From contig ONOE01000012.1 in NCBI GenBank assembly GCA_900319365.1, positions 1 through 45,576 of the forward strand: a DNA stretch of 45,576 bases, written 5' to 3'. Positions within the stretch are counted from its first letter, which is position 1, and every line of letters begins with the position of its first letter. Source of the DNA: an uncultured bacterium (GTDB taxonomy: Bacteria; Cyanobacteriota; Vampirovibrionia; Gastranaerophilales; Gastranaerophilaceae). This document shows, piece by piece, positions 6,993 to 15,155 of this stretch. The notes under the pieces are model-generated. The model did no database searches and was not told where the DNA came from. It saw only the letters and a program-made list of their open reading frames with translations. Both the position numbers and the translations under genes were made by a program.

Positions 6993-8315
6993 ATGAAACC
7001 CCAAGAAATGAATTTTTACGTAAAAGAATTATTTAAAATAGCCGGCCCCATTATTATGGGCAATTTAGGTTTTATTTTGCTCGGTGTGGGAGATGTAATT
7101 GTTGCGGGCAGACATTCTACTCAAACTTTTGCCGCTATAAGTATTGCGGCTGCTATTGTCAATTGCGTAATGACTCTCGGAATGGGGTTGACTTCTGCTA
7201 TTTCCCCTCTTTTATCAAATTACAGAGGGCAAAATATTCCGATAAAGCGTTATTTTTATCCGTCAATCAGGTTTGCGCTTTTCTGGGCGTTGGTTTCGGG
7301 GTTATTAATTCTTGCAATTATTCCGACAATTCCTTTGATAGGGTTTGAAAAACCTCTGGTAGAAATTATTCAGCAATATATGTTCATAAGCGCATTGTCT
7401 ACATTTGGCGGAGGGTTGCACCAATCGTTGAAAGAGTTTTTACAGGCGTTTGAAATTGTTATGTTCCCGAATTTATTAACGATATTTTGCGTATTTTTAA
7501 ATTTGGGATTGAATATAATTTTTGTTTTCGGCTGGGGAATAATCCCGTCAATGGGCGCTATAGGTCTTGCACTTGCAACATTTTTCGTAAGATATTTTAT
7601 GGGATTTGCACTTTTAATATACTGTCTTTGCATAATGAAGCTACACAATTACCACGAAAAAGGCTATTACAAAAACCTTACAAAAATCGGTTTGCCGATT
7701 TCAATGGCAATTTTGACAGAATTTGTTGCGTTTAATTCAATTGCAATAATAATGGGCAGGATTTCGGGTATTTATGCTGCCGCTCAAAATTTGTTATGCA
7801 CGTTCATAAATACAACGTTTATGGTTCCGTTTGCGATATCAAATGCGATTGCGGTAAAGGTCGGATTTGCAAACGGTGCAAACAATATGAGAGATTTGAA
7901 ACGGTATTCGTGCATAGGTACGGGCATGTCGCTTACGTTTATGGTTTTCGGAGCTTTAACGTTTATTTTGTTCCCTAAATTTATCGTTTCGATATTCACA
8001 AGCGATGTTCAGTTGTATAATATCGTATTCCCTGTCGTTGTTATTCTTTCCGTTTATCAAATATTTGACGGTATGCAAATATCCTTATCAGGTATTTGCA
8101 AAGGTATAAAACAAACCAAAATTGTTTTGATTTCTAATTTTATTGCGTACTGGTGTATATCCATTCCTCTGGGATGTTATCTCGGGTTAGCTCAAAATAT
8201 GAAACTCTGCGGGTTTTGGATAGGTTTGCTTTCGGCATCTGCTACATTGTGTGTAATAATGCTTTTGCAGCTTAAAATGTATTTTGCAAAGCGCCGCAAG
8301 CTCCAAGAAATTTAG
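6993..8315 (+). CDS. MATE-family multidrug/cation antiporter
   Basis: A 440-aa inner-membrane protein with about 12 hydrophobic segments and the internal two-fold repeat of MATE (NorM/DinF) transporters. Repeat 1 begins LFKIAGPIIMGNLGFILLGVG and repeat 2 begins LTKIGLPISMAILTEFVAFN at about residue 227; each carries the conserved Pro and polar positions at the start of the bundle. MATE proteins export cationic drugs or metabolites using a Na+ or H+ gradient. The substrate is not predictable. It stands after the rplT terminator and ends 1 bp before the convergent stop of the next gene, so transcripts from both sides overlap. Confidence 0.9.
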   Translation: MKPQEMNFYVKELFKIAGPIIMGNLGFILLGVGDVIVAGRHSTQTFAAISIAAAIVNCVMTLGMGLTSAISPLLSNYRGQNIPIKRYFYPSIRFALFWALVSGLLILAIIPTIPLIGFEKPLVEIIQQYMFISALSTFGGGLHQSLKEFLQAFEIVMFPNLLTIFCVFLNLGLNIIFVFGWGIIPSMGAIGLALATFFVRYFMGFALLIYCLCIMKLHNYHEKGYYKNLTKIGLPISMAILTEFVAFNSIAIIMGRISGIYAAAQNLLCTFINTTFMVPFAISNAIAVKVGFANGANNMRDLKRYSCIGTGMSLTFMVFGALTFILFPKFIVSIFTSDVQLYNIVFPVVVILSVYQIFDGMQISLSGICKGIKQTKIVLISNFIAYWCISIPLGCYLGLAQNMKLCGFWIGLLSASATLCVIMLLQLKMYFAKRRKLQEI

Positions 8316-8316
8316 T

Positions 8317-9162
8317 CTAAGCTTTCAAATTGCTCGGGCTGAGATATTTTCGGATGGCTTCCTGTGATAATTCCATAGGTCCCGATAATCCGTCCCGATA
8401 CCCTGAACCGCCGAATGCAAAATGTTGAATAACTAATCCGTTTCCGCCGTTTTTAATTCCCTGTTCGATTTTGGCATCAAGTTCGGGAACGGTTGAATTA
8501 AATCCCATTTTTTTATATTTAATTGCACATGAAAATTTTTGAGGCTTGCCATACCCGCAAATACGAAGAAATTCCATCGGAACACTTCCTGTGCAAGCTT
8601 CCAGCGAAACTCTCCCGCTATAACCCATACGATTTGATGCCTGAACTATTTTTCGCAGCATTTCAGTTCCAATTCCTTTGTAATTCGGTGAAGTTGCAAG
8701 ATATTCTATATACAGGCTATCTTTATCTTTAATGCCGAGAAATTTATTCATTTTATTGTTCGGGTCGGGAGTTAAACGGGCTAATCCGATTTCTTCCCTT
8801 TCAATATTGTATGCCGTTACATCATAAGATTTAAAATTTTTGTTTAATTCGGGTATTTCTTCCACGACAATCGGTTCTTGTAAGTGCGTTTTTGTATTTA
8901 ATATTGTTCCGGGTTTTCGTTCTACCCCTTTTGTTTTTATGCTTTTATATATGTCCCCGACAATGCTTTCTACTGAGTCTTTTTTATTAAGCAATTGTTT
9001 TTCAAGAGCATCGATTTTCCCTAAGAAACTAACGGCGCTCGGTATATCATTTATACTTGCCAAGCAATTTTCTTTACGCAGTTTTTTTAGCACATCAACG
9101 GCTAAATCCTGACCTTTAGGTGTAAATTTGCGCATTACACCAAGCAGCAATTTTACGTTCAT
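8317..9162 (-). CDS. GNAT-fold acetyltransferase-like protein
   Basis: 281 aa. Residues about 110-220 resemble a GNAT acyl-CoA-dependent N-acetyltransferase: a beta-strand segment (LYIEYLATSPNYKGIGTEML) with the acetyl-CoA pyrophosphate loop at YKGIGTEML, followed by RVSLEACTGSVPMEFLRICGY, which is the usual strand and C-terminal helix. The N-terminal 100 residues are helical and lysine-rich and not recognised. The C-terminal tail holds an odd Gly-rich stretch (FGGSGYRDGLSGPMELSQEA). The ribosome site is AAAGGA. Acceptor substrate unknown. The extra N-terminal and C-terminal parts suggest a lineage-specific family built on a GNAT core. The gene is monocistronic. Confidence 0.6.
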   Translation of the reverse strand: MNVKLLLGVMRKFTPKGQDLAVDVLKKLRKENCLASINDIPSAVSFLGKIDALEKQLLNKKDSVESIVGDIYKSIKTKGVERKPGTILNTKTHLQEPIVVEEIPELNKNFKSYDVTAYNIEREEIGLARLTPDPNNKMNKFLGIKDKDSLYIEYLATSPNYKGIGTEMLRKIVQASNRMGYSGRVSLEACTGSVPMEFLRICGYGKPQKFSCAIKYKKMGFNSTVPELDAKIEQGIKNGGNGLVIQHFAFGGSGYRDGLSGPMELSQEAIRKYLSPSNLKA

Positions 9163-9260
9163 GGTAAATCCTTTATATATTTTCCCCTGTGTATATATAT
9201 AAAGTATTTGATGCGCTTAAAATTGCCTGTGGGTTTATATTTTGTCATATAAAAATTAAA

Positions 9261-10055
9261 TTATTTGCCCAGTTCTTCTGCTTTTTTAGTTGTTTTTTCA
9301 ATTACGTCGTAGAAGAATTTGCCTGAATTTTGTTTTTTCATTTCTTCAATTCCGACAAAAGTGCATCCGCCTTTTGTTGCAACGTTATCAATCAAAGTTT
9401 GAACGGGTGTTTCGCCTCTGTTGAATACCATTTGAGCAGAGCCTAATGCTGTTTGAGCGGCAAGGGTAAGAGATTTTTCATATTCAAGTCCGAGTTTTTC
9501 GCCCGCACGAGCCATATCTTCTATTACCTGATAGAAAAATGCGGGGCCCGAACCTGAAATTGCCGTTACGATATCCATTTGTTTTTCGTTTACCGTAATG
9601 CATTTACCTATTGATGACAGCATATTTTCAATCGTTTCAACATCTTCATCTTTTGCTTTTGAACCTTTGCAAACTCCAAACATCCCGAGTTTTACAAGTG
9701 CGGGAGTATTGGGCATAATTCTTATAACTTTTGAATTATTTAAAACATTTTCAATTTTGGTTAAAGTATTGCCCGCACAAATTGATACAATTAATTTTTC
9801 GGGAGTTGCAAAATCTTTTATTTCATTCAAAACGTCAACTTCCTGATTAGGTTTTGTCGCAATAAAAATAATATCGGATTGTTTAACAAGTTCTTTATTG
9901 TCAGTTAAAACTTCAATGCCGAGCCTTTGAGATGCGCTTTTAGCAAAAACTGCATTAACTTCAGATCCTTTAATTACAAAATTTTTATTTTGCTTAATTC
10001 CTCCGATAATTGCGCTTGCCATTTTTCCGCAGCCGATAAATCCTATTTGCTTCAT
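9261..10055 (-). CDS. proC: Pyrroline-5-carboxylate reductase
   Basis: A 264-aa enzyme of proline synthesis that reduces 1-pyrroline-5-carboxylate to L-proline with NAD(P)H in the cytoplasm. The N-terminal Rossmann motif is MKQIGFIGCGKMASAIIGG. The middle carries VIRIMPNTPALVKLGM, and the C-terminal dimerisation domain has the family signature SGSGPAFFYQVIEDMARAG. The ATG at 10055 is chosen because it has an AAGGAAGG ribosome site and starts directly at the Rossmann strand. An in-frame ATG 40 codons upstream would add an unrelated hydrophobic segment. Length matches the family (about 265-280 aa). No other proline genes are nearby. Confidence 0.95.
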   Translation of the reverse strand: MKQIGFIGCGKMASAIIGGIKQNKNFVIKGSEVNAVFAKSASQRLGIEVLTDNKELVKQSDIIFIATKPNQEVDVLNEIKDFATPEKLIVSICAGNTLTKIENVLNNSKVIRIMPNTPALVKLGMFGVCKGSKAKDEDVETIENMLSSIGKCITVNEKQMDIVTAISGSGPAFFYQVIEDMARAGEKLGLEYEKSLTLAAQTALGSAQMVFNRGETPVQTLIDNVATKGGCTFVGIEEMKKQNSGKFFYDVIEKTTKKAEELGK

Positions 10056-10150
10056 AATATTTAACCTTCCTTTTTTAGCATGTTGACTATTTATTTTTTT
10101 TACTATAACATTTGTATTATATGACAAATAAATAGCAAAGGAAATATAAA

Positions 10151-10303
10151 ATGAAACGTACATTAGAAGGAACAAAAAGAAAAAGACAAAATGTCAGCGG
10201 ATTTAGAGCAAGAATGGCTACCCCCGGCGGCAGAGAAGTTTTAAACAGACGCCGTGCAAAAGGTCGTCATCAATTGGCTATTACTGCTAAAGAAAGAGCA
10301 TAA
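10151..10303 (+). CDS. rpmH: 50S ribosomal protein L34
   Basis: A short gene of 50 codons translating to a classic L34: [20 protein letters not shown], then [20 protein letters not shown] and the tail [10 protein letters not shown]. An AAAGGAAAT ribosome site precedes the ATG. A likely promoter lies in the AT-rich gap upstream (TTGACT at 10083-10088 with TATAAC at 10104-10109, spacing 15). L34 is a large-subunit protein. In most bacteria rpmH heads rpmH-rnpA near the origin; here it is followed at once by a terminator and then an unrelated minus-strand gene, so rnpA is not adjacent. Confidence 0.96.
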   Translation: MKRTLEGTKRKRQNVSGFRARMATPGGREVLNRRRAKGRHQLAITAKERA

Positions 10304-10324
10304 GTCTTTTTTAAAAGGATAATT

Positions 10325-10362
10325 AAAAAACAGGTTCTTAATTTTTTAAGGGCCTGTTTTTT
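10325..10362. terminator. Terminator after rpmH
   Basis: AAAAAACAGG (10325-10334) pairs perfectly with CCTGTTTTTT (10353-10362) around an AT-rich loop. It lies 21 bp after rpmH. Because of its symmetry it can also end the convergent DUF438/hemerythrin transcript. Confidence 0.8.
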
Positions 10363-10385
10363 GTAGTTTATTTTTTTTGTGAATT

Positions 10386-11141
10386 TTATTTATATTCTTC
10401 GGGGGTAAATTTGCAATAACCTGATTTGCGGCATTTGTCTTTAAGTTCTTTCCATTCGTTGTTATCAGTTATTATTTCAACGGCCGTGGGGTATAAAATA
10501 TTGTTTTCTTTAAAAATATGATCTCTTAATGCCATAACTAAGATTTTTACGGCTGAATTGATTCTGTTTTTAAAATCGGTAAAATTCATGTTTTTAACAT
10601 CATTTGCCAATTCAAGAACACTTCTCTTGTATCTTCTTAAATCTTCGTGCTCCATTACCATAACTTTTGTCGGTCCGTCTACTCCGTGAGCTTCAACTGC
10701 GGGGAAAAGAACTTTTTCTTCTCTTTGGTGGTGCGGTTCACCGTCAAGCAAATCTTGCGCTGTTTGTGCAATTTGTGAATATAAGGTACTGTTTTCATCA
10801 TAAGAATTTTGTTTTTGCAATTCGGTATTCAATTTGTCCAACTTATCCAAAAAGCTTGAAAGGATTTCGTGCTCTTTGACAAAAGTATTTATCGGATGTC
10901 CTTTTTCTAATTGTGAAGTCATCTTTGTTACTTCATCTTTTAGCATTTCCATGTGAATTGAGCACAAATGTCTTAAATCTTCGGGTGCCAAACCTGCTTC
11001 AAGAAGTTTTTGTTCCGCAAAAGACAGATCCTGTGCTTCAAGAGTGGAAAGAAATTCCTGTGCCTCTTCTTTTACCTGCGAGGGATCTTCGCCCGCATTT
11101 AATCGCTCGAGTAATTCTATAAGTCTGTCTGTTTTATCCAT
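10386..11141 (-). CDS. DUF438 plus hemerythrin-domain protein
   Basis: 251 aa. The N-terminal residues about 1-75 are a DUF438 domain (LIELLERLNAGEDPSQVKEE, then LAPEDLRHLCSIHMEML). Residues about 80-215 are an HHE four-helix bundle with the di-iron ligands visible: H91, the HH pair at 137-138 with E141/E142, H165, and H208 with E212. A hemerythrin domain binds O2 or NO at a non-heme di-iron centre; with DUF438 it is usually linked to low-oxygen or nitrosative stress in anaerobes. The PAS domain found in some family members is absent. A Crp/Fnr-type box about 40 bp upstream of the inferred transcription start suggests activation by the nearby regulator, together with ldh. Confidence 0.85.
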   Translation of the reverse strand: MDKTDRLIELLERLNAGEDPSQVKEEAQEFLSTLEAQDLSFAEQKLLEAGLAPEDLRHLCSIHMEMLKDEVTKMTSQLEKGHPINTFVKEHEILSSFLDKLDKLNTELQKQNSYDENSTLYSQIAQTAQDLLDGEPHHQREEKVLFPAVEAHGVDGPTKVMVMEHEDLRRYKRSVLELANDVKNMNFTDFKNRINSAVKILVMALRDHIFKENNILYPTAVEIITDNNEWKELKDKCRKSGYCKFTPEEYK

Positions 11142-11176
11142 ATCGGTCTCCTTTTATTTATCATCTACAGTAATAC

Positions 11177-11217
11177 TTTATACCCGTTATTCGGTTTGGT
11201 ATGTTGGAAATACAACA
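11177..11217 (-). promoter_or_regulatory. Crp/Fnr-type box and -10 of the DUF438/hemerythrin gene
   Basis: TGTTGGAAATACAACA (11202-11217) is a dyad with TGTTG/CAACA half-sites. On the minus strand it is followed after 19 bp by TATAAAGTA (-10 hexamer at 11177-11182). The box centre is about 40 bp upstream of the inferred start, the class II activator position. Box, spacing and -10 match the ldh promoter at 12354-12394. Confidence 0.72.
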
Positions 11218-11264
11218 AAATTTTATATAATTATTTTTAATTTTTCCATAAATTTTAAACAATA

Positions 11265-11301
11265 AAAAATCCACCCTTTTGGGGGTAAAGGGTGGATTTT
11301 T
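11265..11301. terminator. Terminator after ldh
   Basis: AAAAATCCACCC (11265-11276) pairs with GGGTGGATTTTT (11290-11301). It lies 45 bp beyond the ldh stop codon. It is symmetric, so it can act in both directions and shields the DUF438 promoter from ldh read-through. Confidence 0.82.
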
Positions 11302-11345
11302 GGGGTGATGTTTAACAATCGGATTGATATAGGGTTTTTGTATAT

Positions 11346-12311
11346 TTATATGCCGTTTTGGGTTAAAATATCCTGCAAGGTTTTTGCCGATTTTTGAAGA
11401 TTTTTAATTTCTTCGTCGTTTAACTGAATCGGCACGTGAGTTTCTACTCCGTCTTTAGTTACGATTGCGGGTAAACTCAGCGAAATACCCTCAATTCCGT
11501 ATTCTCCATGCATCATTGAAGATACGGGCAGGATTGATTTTTCATCCCTTACTATGGCTTCACATATCCTTTTAACAGCCATTGCAACTCCGTAATATGT
11601 TGCTTTTTTCTTTTCAATAATTTCGTAAGCGCTGTTTTTAACATCATTTGCAATTTTTTTCATTGCTTGTTCGTGGTTAAAATAACCTCTCATTTCACAG
11701 AATTTGTTTAAAGGAATCCCAGATACATTTGCGCTTGACCACGCAGCTATTTCAGAATCTCCGTGCTCTCCGATAATGAATGCATGAACACTTCTGGGGT
11801 CAACATTTAAATGGTTGCCGAGTTCGTATTTTAATCTTGCCGTATCAAGCACCGTTCCCGAACCGAAAACTCTGTTTTCTTCAAATCCAGATAATTTTAT
11901 TGCGACGGTTGTTAAAATATCTACAGGGTTTGCAACGATTAATAATACTCCTTTGTAATCTCGTTTTTTAATTTCGGGAATGATTGATTTAAATATTGAA
12001 ATATTTTTCTTAACCAGATCAAGTCGTGTTTCTCCGGGTTTTTGATTTGCGCCTGCCGTTATTATAACAAGCGATGCATCTTTGATATCATCATAGCTCC
12101 CTGCATAAATCTTCATCGGTTTTGCAAAAGGTACACCGTGGCTGATATCCAAAGCTTCGCCTTGAGCCTTGTCGTTGTTGGCATCAATTAAAACCATTTC
12201 TGAAAATAATCCCGATTGCATAAGTGCAAATGCACTTGCCGAACCTACAAATCCGCAGCCGACTATTACGACTTTTCTTGAATTTGTGCAACTTAAACAG
12301 TCTTTTTCCAT
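11346..12311 (-). CDS. ldh: L-lactate dehydrogenase
   Basis: 321 aa. It reduces pyruvate to L-lactate with NADH, the last step of lactate fermentation. The NAD-binding Rossmann motif is VVIVGCGFVGSA (G18-x-G20-x-x-G23). The substrate-specificity loop reads GANQKPGETR, with Gln at position 90, which marks LDH rather than malate dehydrogenase (Arg there). Catalytic residues are R96, D156 and R159 in VLDTARLKYEL, and H183 in IIGEHGDSE. The N-terminus carries an extra short Cys pair (DCLSC, residues 4-8) ahead of the usual start; its purpose is unknown. It is divergent from the Crp/Fnr-type regulator, with a shared operator between them, so expression is probably tied to redox state or anaerobiosis. 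Confidence 0.93.
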   Translation of the reverse strand: MEKDCLSCTNSRKVVIVGCGFVGSASAFALMQSGLFSEMVLIDANNDKAQGEALDISHGVPFAKPMKIYAGSYDDIKDASLVIITAGANQKPGETRLDLVKKNISIFKSIIPEIKKRDYKGVLLIVANPVDILTTVAIKLSGFEENRVFGSGTVLDTARLKYELGNHLNVDPRSVHAFIIGEHGDSEIAAWSSANVSGIPLNKFCEMRGYFNHEQAMKKIANDVKNSAYEIIEKKKATYYGVAMAVKRICEAIVRDEKSILPVSSMMHGEYGIEGISLSLPAIVTKDGVETHVPIQLNDEEIKNLQKSAKTLQDILTQNGI

Positions 12312-12353
12312 AATGTACGACCTTTCTATTTTTCTTCTTGCTTTTGACTCTAC

Positions 12354-12394
12354 TTTATAATATATTTCTTATAAAGTATGTTGGAAATCCAACA
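12354..12394. promoter_or_regulatory. Crp/Fnr-type box between ldh and regulator gene
   Basis: TGTTGGAAATCCAACA (12379-12394) is a perfect dyad. Toward ldh (minus strand) it is followed after 19 bp by TATAAAGTA, with the -10 hexamer at 12354-12359, exactly as in front of the DUF438 gene. Toward the regulator gene the box ends only 17 bp before the ATG, so it would overlap or follow that gene's transcription start. Activation of ldh plus negative autoregulation is the natural reading. Confidence 0.75.
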
Positions 12395-12411
12395 AAATTG
12401 AAAGGCGAATT

Positions 12412-13068
12412 ATGCAAGACTATATTTATAAAATAAAAGATTGTAAACTATTTGACGGTATTAAATCCGAAGAATTGCAGGCAATGTTCGGATGTTTAAA
12501 TTCTTGTCTGAAAAGTTATTCAAAGAAAGAAACGGTTGTATCTGACGGGAAAATCATAGATGCTATAGGAATTGTTGTAGAAGGGAAGCTGCAAATCGTT
12601 CAGTATGAATATTCGGGTAATCGTGCGGTATTATCAACGCTAAGCCCGAACCGTATTTTTGGTGAGGCTTTTTCTTATACGGGAATAAAAATGCCGTTAA
12701 ATGTTGAAGCGGTGGAAGATAGCAAAGTTTTATTTTTACAATCTTCAAAAATAGGCTGTCCTTGCCATAATAATTGTACTTTTCATAATAAATTGATAAA
12801 TAATTTGTTCGGGATTCTTGCGAAAAAAAATGTTAACCTTATTCAAAAAATTGAATGTATGTCTAAAAAAACTACAAGGGAAAAAATTCTTTCTTTTTTG
12901 GAAATGGAATCGGTAAAACATGCCAGCAACGAGTTTAAAATCCCTTATGACAGACAGGCTCTTGCTGATTATCTGGGGGTCGAACGCAGCGCAATGTCGG
13001 CAGAACTCGGGAAATTACGCCGTGACGGAATTATTGAAAGCAGCAAAAATCAATTCAAATTGCTCTAG
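12412..13068 (+). CDS. Crp/Fnr-family transcriptional regulator
   Basis: 218 aa. The N-terminal cyclic-nucleotide-binding-type beta-barrel spans residues about 10-125, with the family phrase FGEAFSYTG at the place of the Crp cAMP pocket but without its Arg/Ser ligand set. A dimer helix covers about 125-155. The winged helix at about 155-218 has recognition region RQALADYLGVERSAMSAELG. A cysteine cluster C116-x-C118-x3-C122 (GCPCHNNC) sits at the barrel-to-helix junction; this layout recurs in anaerobe regulators and could hold an iron-sulfur or redox sensor, though this is inferred. Boxes of one type lie in front of ldh, its own gene and the DUF438/hemerythrin gene, suggesting a local oxygen/NO/redox regulon. 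Confidence 0.88.
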   Translation: MQDYIYKIKDCKLFDGIKSEELQAMFGCLNSCLKSYSKKETVVSDGKIIDAIGIVVEGKLQIVQYEYSGNRAVLSTLSPNRIFGEAFSYTGIKMPLNVEAVEDSKVLFLQSSKIGCPCHNNCTFHNKLINNLFGILAKKNVNLIQKIECMSKKTTREKILSFLEMESVKHASNEFKIPYDRQALADYLGVERSAMSAELGKLRRDGIIESSKNQFKLL

Positions 13069-13117
13069 ACAACTATTACTTAAAACCGTTTCAAAATAAA
13101 CCAGATTAGAAAAATTA

Positions 13118-14470
13118 TTAAGCTTTTTTGCTCATAAATTCATTCATTGATATTGATATTTTGGGAGTATAGTCAGGTTGCGTATTTTTAGAGTTTTTGC
13201 TTTCTTGTTTTATATTGTATCTTAAAAATTTGTTCAAGAATTTTGGCAGCGCAAAACCGATAAGGGCGGTATTTGCAAGAAGTGAGAACCAATATATTGA
13301 TGCTCCTGCCGTTTTTGTTTTTTTAAGAACCTCGGGCGGAATATCTTTTGCCTTGTCAAGCGTTCTGAAGTTTCTTAATCCGAGTTTGAATTTTTGGAAG
13401 AAGTTTAATTTTTTGTCGCTCGGCTGCATAATTTTTGTACCGAACAGTTTATCCGTTATTCTTCCGAAAACGTTATTTATAAGAAAATCTCCGCCAAAGA
13501 ACATCGTAAATAATCCGATATCACGCAAGGCTCTGTCTTTGCATTCGTTTTTATCTCTTGAAGATATAAGTTTTGCGGGAAAACTTGCCAGTACCCAGAT
13601 TGCAGCATAAATTGTTTTTGACATATTTGTACCCGATGCGTAATTAAAATCATCAGGCTTGTTTGCTATACTTTTTAAAATCTTGTTATACCCTTTTTTA
13701 ATAATGTTTTTGGTTGGTTTGATTTTAGAAATTTCCGTGCTTAAACCTTTTGTAACCGTTTTAGAAAATAATATCCCGGGAACTACCGTAAATAATACGT
13801 TCCATAACAGTTTACTTTTTTTAGATTGCTGAGAAATTTTATCGGATTTGTGCTCTGAATTGTTATCCTGTTTAAGTTTAAACCCTGCCGAAAAATCTTT
13901 TCTATGGGTGGTATGTTCCGTGTATTCGGTTGCAATCCACGGAATGGCAGACCACATAGCAGCCGTTGTTATAAAGTCTGTCATTAAAACTTTTTCATGA
14001 ACCGACAGTAAATCTTTTTTGAGTTTGTCCGGGTTGTTATATCTTGTATAAATTTCTTCAAAAGCCTTTTGGTGTTCGTCCCCGCCGTTTTTATCAAAAT
14101 ATTTTGCGGTTTCTTCCATTCCTTTTTTCAAATCGGCTTTCGGGGTAAGGTATCTTTTTGGAACCTGAATAATCTTTTTGCCTAAACCGTTTAGGGTTTT
14201 TGTTATACCTTTATTTTTCAAAAAATGTTTATTGTATAACGGGATTAGCATAATAGGGGTGAGGTATGAAGCTATAAGGTAAATTACCCCCATTAAAGCC
14301 CTTTCTCTTGCTTCGTATTTGTTATTAGACATTATGCATTGAGGAACGGTGCTTCCGCCAAGGGTTGTTATCCCTCTGTTTATAAGGGTATGCTCTTGAA
14401 CGTAAGACGTCGCATTGTATACGCTAAAGCCTTTGAAAGGTAATGTATTTTCTACTTTTTTACAATCCAT
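13118..14470 (-). CDS. Multi-pass membrane protein of unknown function
   Basis: 450 aa from the ATG at 14470; an in-frame TTG at 14509 would add 13 residues. The ATG has GGA at a suitable distance and is preferred. I do not recognise a family. Hydrophobic segments are visible at about residues 58-80, 222-245, 290-310, 328-345 and 400-425, separated by Lys-rich polar loops. The N-terminus has a short motif (TLPFKGFSVYN) like those in other hypothetical proteins of this window. The C-terminus is polar. It sits between the Crp-type regulator and a pilin-like gene, convergent with the regulator, so no operon partner hints at its role. Possibly a lineage-specific envelope protein. Confidence 0.6.
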   Translation of the reverse strand: MDCKKVENTLPFKGFSVYNATSYVQEHTLINRGITTLGGSTVPQCIMSNNKYEARERALMGVIYLIASYLTPIMLIPLYNKHFLKNKGITKTLNGLGKKIIQVPKRYLTPKADLKKGMEETAKYFDKNGGDEHQKAFEEIYTRYNNPDKLKKDLLSVHEKVLMTDFITTAAMWSAIPWIATEYTEHTTHRKDFSAGFKLKQDNNSEHKSDKISQQSKKSKLLWNVLFTVVPGILFSKTVTKGLSTEISKIKPTKNIIKKGYNKILKSIANKPDDFNYASGTNMSKTIYAAIWVLASFPAKLISSRDKNECKDRALRDIGLFTMFFGGDFLINNVFGRITDKLFGTKIMQPSDKKLNFFQKFKLGLRNFRTLDKAKDIPPEVLKKTKTAGASIYWFSLLANTALIGFALPKFLNKFLRYNIKQESKNSKNTQPDYTPKISISMNEFMSKKA

Positions 14471-14591
14471 AATCACATTCCATGGTATACGAAAATTCCG
14501 TTTGGTCAATGAAAACGGGTCAAATTTTAAAATTTATTGCTAATATTAGATAAAAAATATATAATAATTAATAAATGAAAGGATTATTAAA

Positions 14592-15155
14592 ATGTTTGAG
14601 AATAATAAATTGCCCTTTATACTCGGTATTGCGACAATACTTGGTGCAGTGATAGTTGTCAGCTGTTTAAACGCATATAAAAGCAAAATGTTTGGTATAA
14701 CTTATAACTCGACTGTTTCAAAAATGCAGGATGCAATTACCGCAATGGAGGCATCAGGTCATGATTATTTCAGATCGCCTTTGTATTCAGATGTTAAGCT
14801 TGATGATTACTCCGTTAAACCCGCAAAATTTTTATCCGACACAATCGGTATAAAAGAAGATTGCGGCAATTCTAACGGGAAATGTTTTGCCTCAAAATAC
14901 AAAGATGAAAATTCAAAAATATACAATCCGAAATTTGAGGGTGCGTGCGCCCTTTTAAAAAACGGGATTTCAATATGTATGATGCCCCAGATTAAACATA
15001 ACGATATTTACGGTATTATGGATGTAAACGGAAAAGATTCTCCAAATATTTTGGGCAAAGATTTAAGAACTTTTACAATAAAAGCAAAAGTGCGCAATTA
15101 TGAGCCTGAAGATGATGAAGAAACGGGAAGCGTAAATTATATCGGACAGCCTTAG
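14592..15155 (+). CDS. Pseudopilin-like membrane-anchored protein
   Basis: 187 aa. There is one N-terminal membrane helix (residues about 8-28, PFILGIATILGAVIVVSCLN), then a soluble domain with four cysteines and the stretch GIMDVNGKDSPNILGKDLRTF. The pattern DVNG-x3-PN-x2-G-D is common near the C-terminus of type II secretion/type IV pseudopilins in gut bacteria. The leader lacks the canonical G|FTLIE cleavage site, so this is a divergent or non-processed member. A pilus/secretion operon is encoded 23 kb away. It overlaps the convergent next gene by 4 bp at the stop codons. The ribosome site is AAAGGA. Function is only suggested. Confidence 0.55.
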   Translation: MFENNKLPFILGIATILGAVIVVSCLNAYKSKMFGITYNSTVSKMQDAITAMEASGHDYFRSPLYSDVKLDDYSVKPAKFLSDTIGIKEDCGNSNGKCFASKYKDENSKIYNPKFEGACALLKNGISICMMPQIKHNDIYGIMDVNGKDSPNILGKDLRTFTIKAKVRNYEPEDDEETGSVNYIGQP

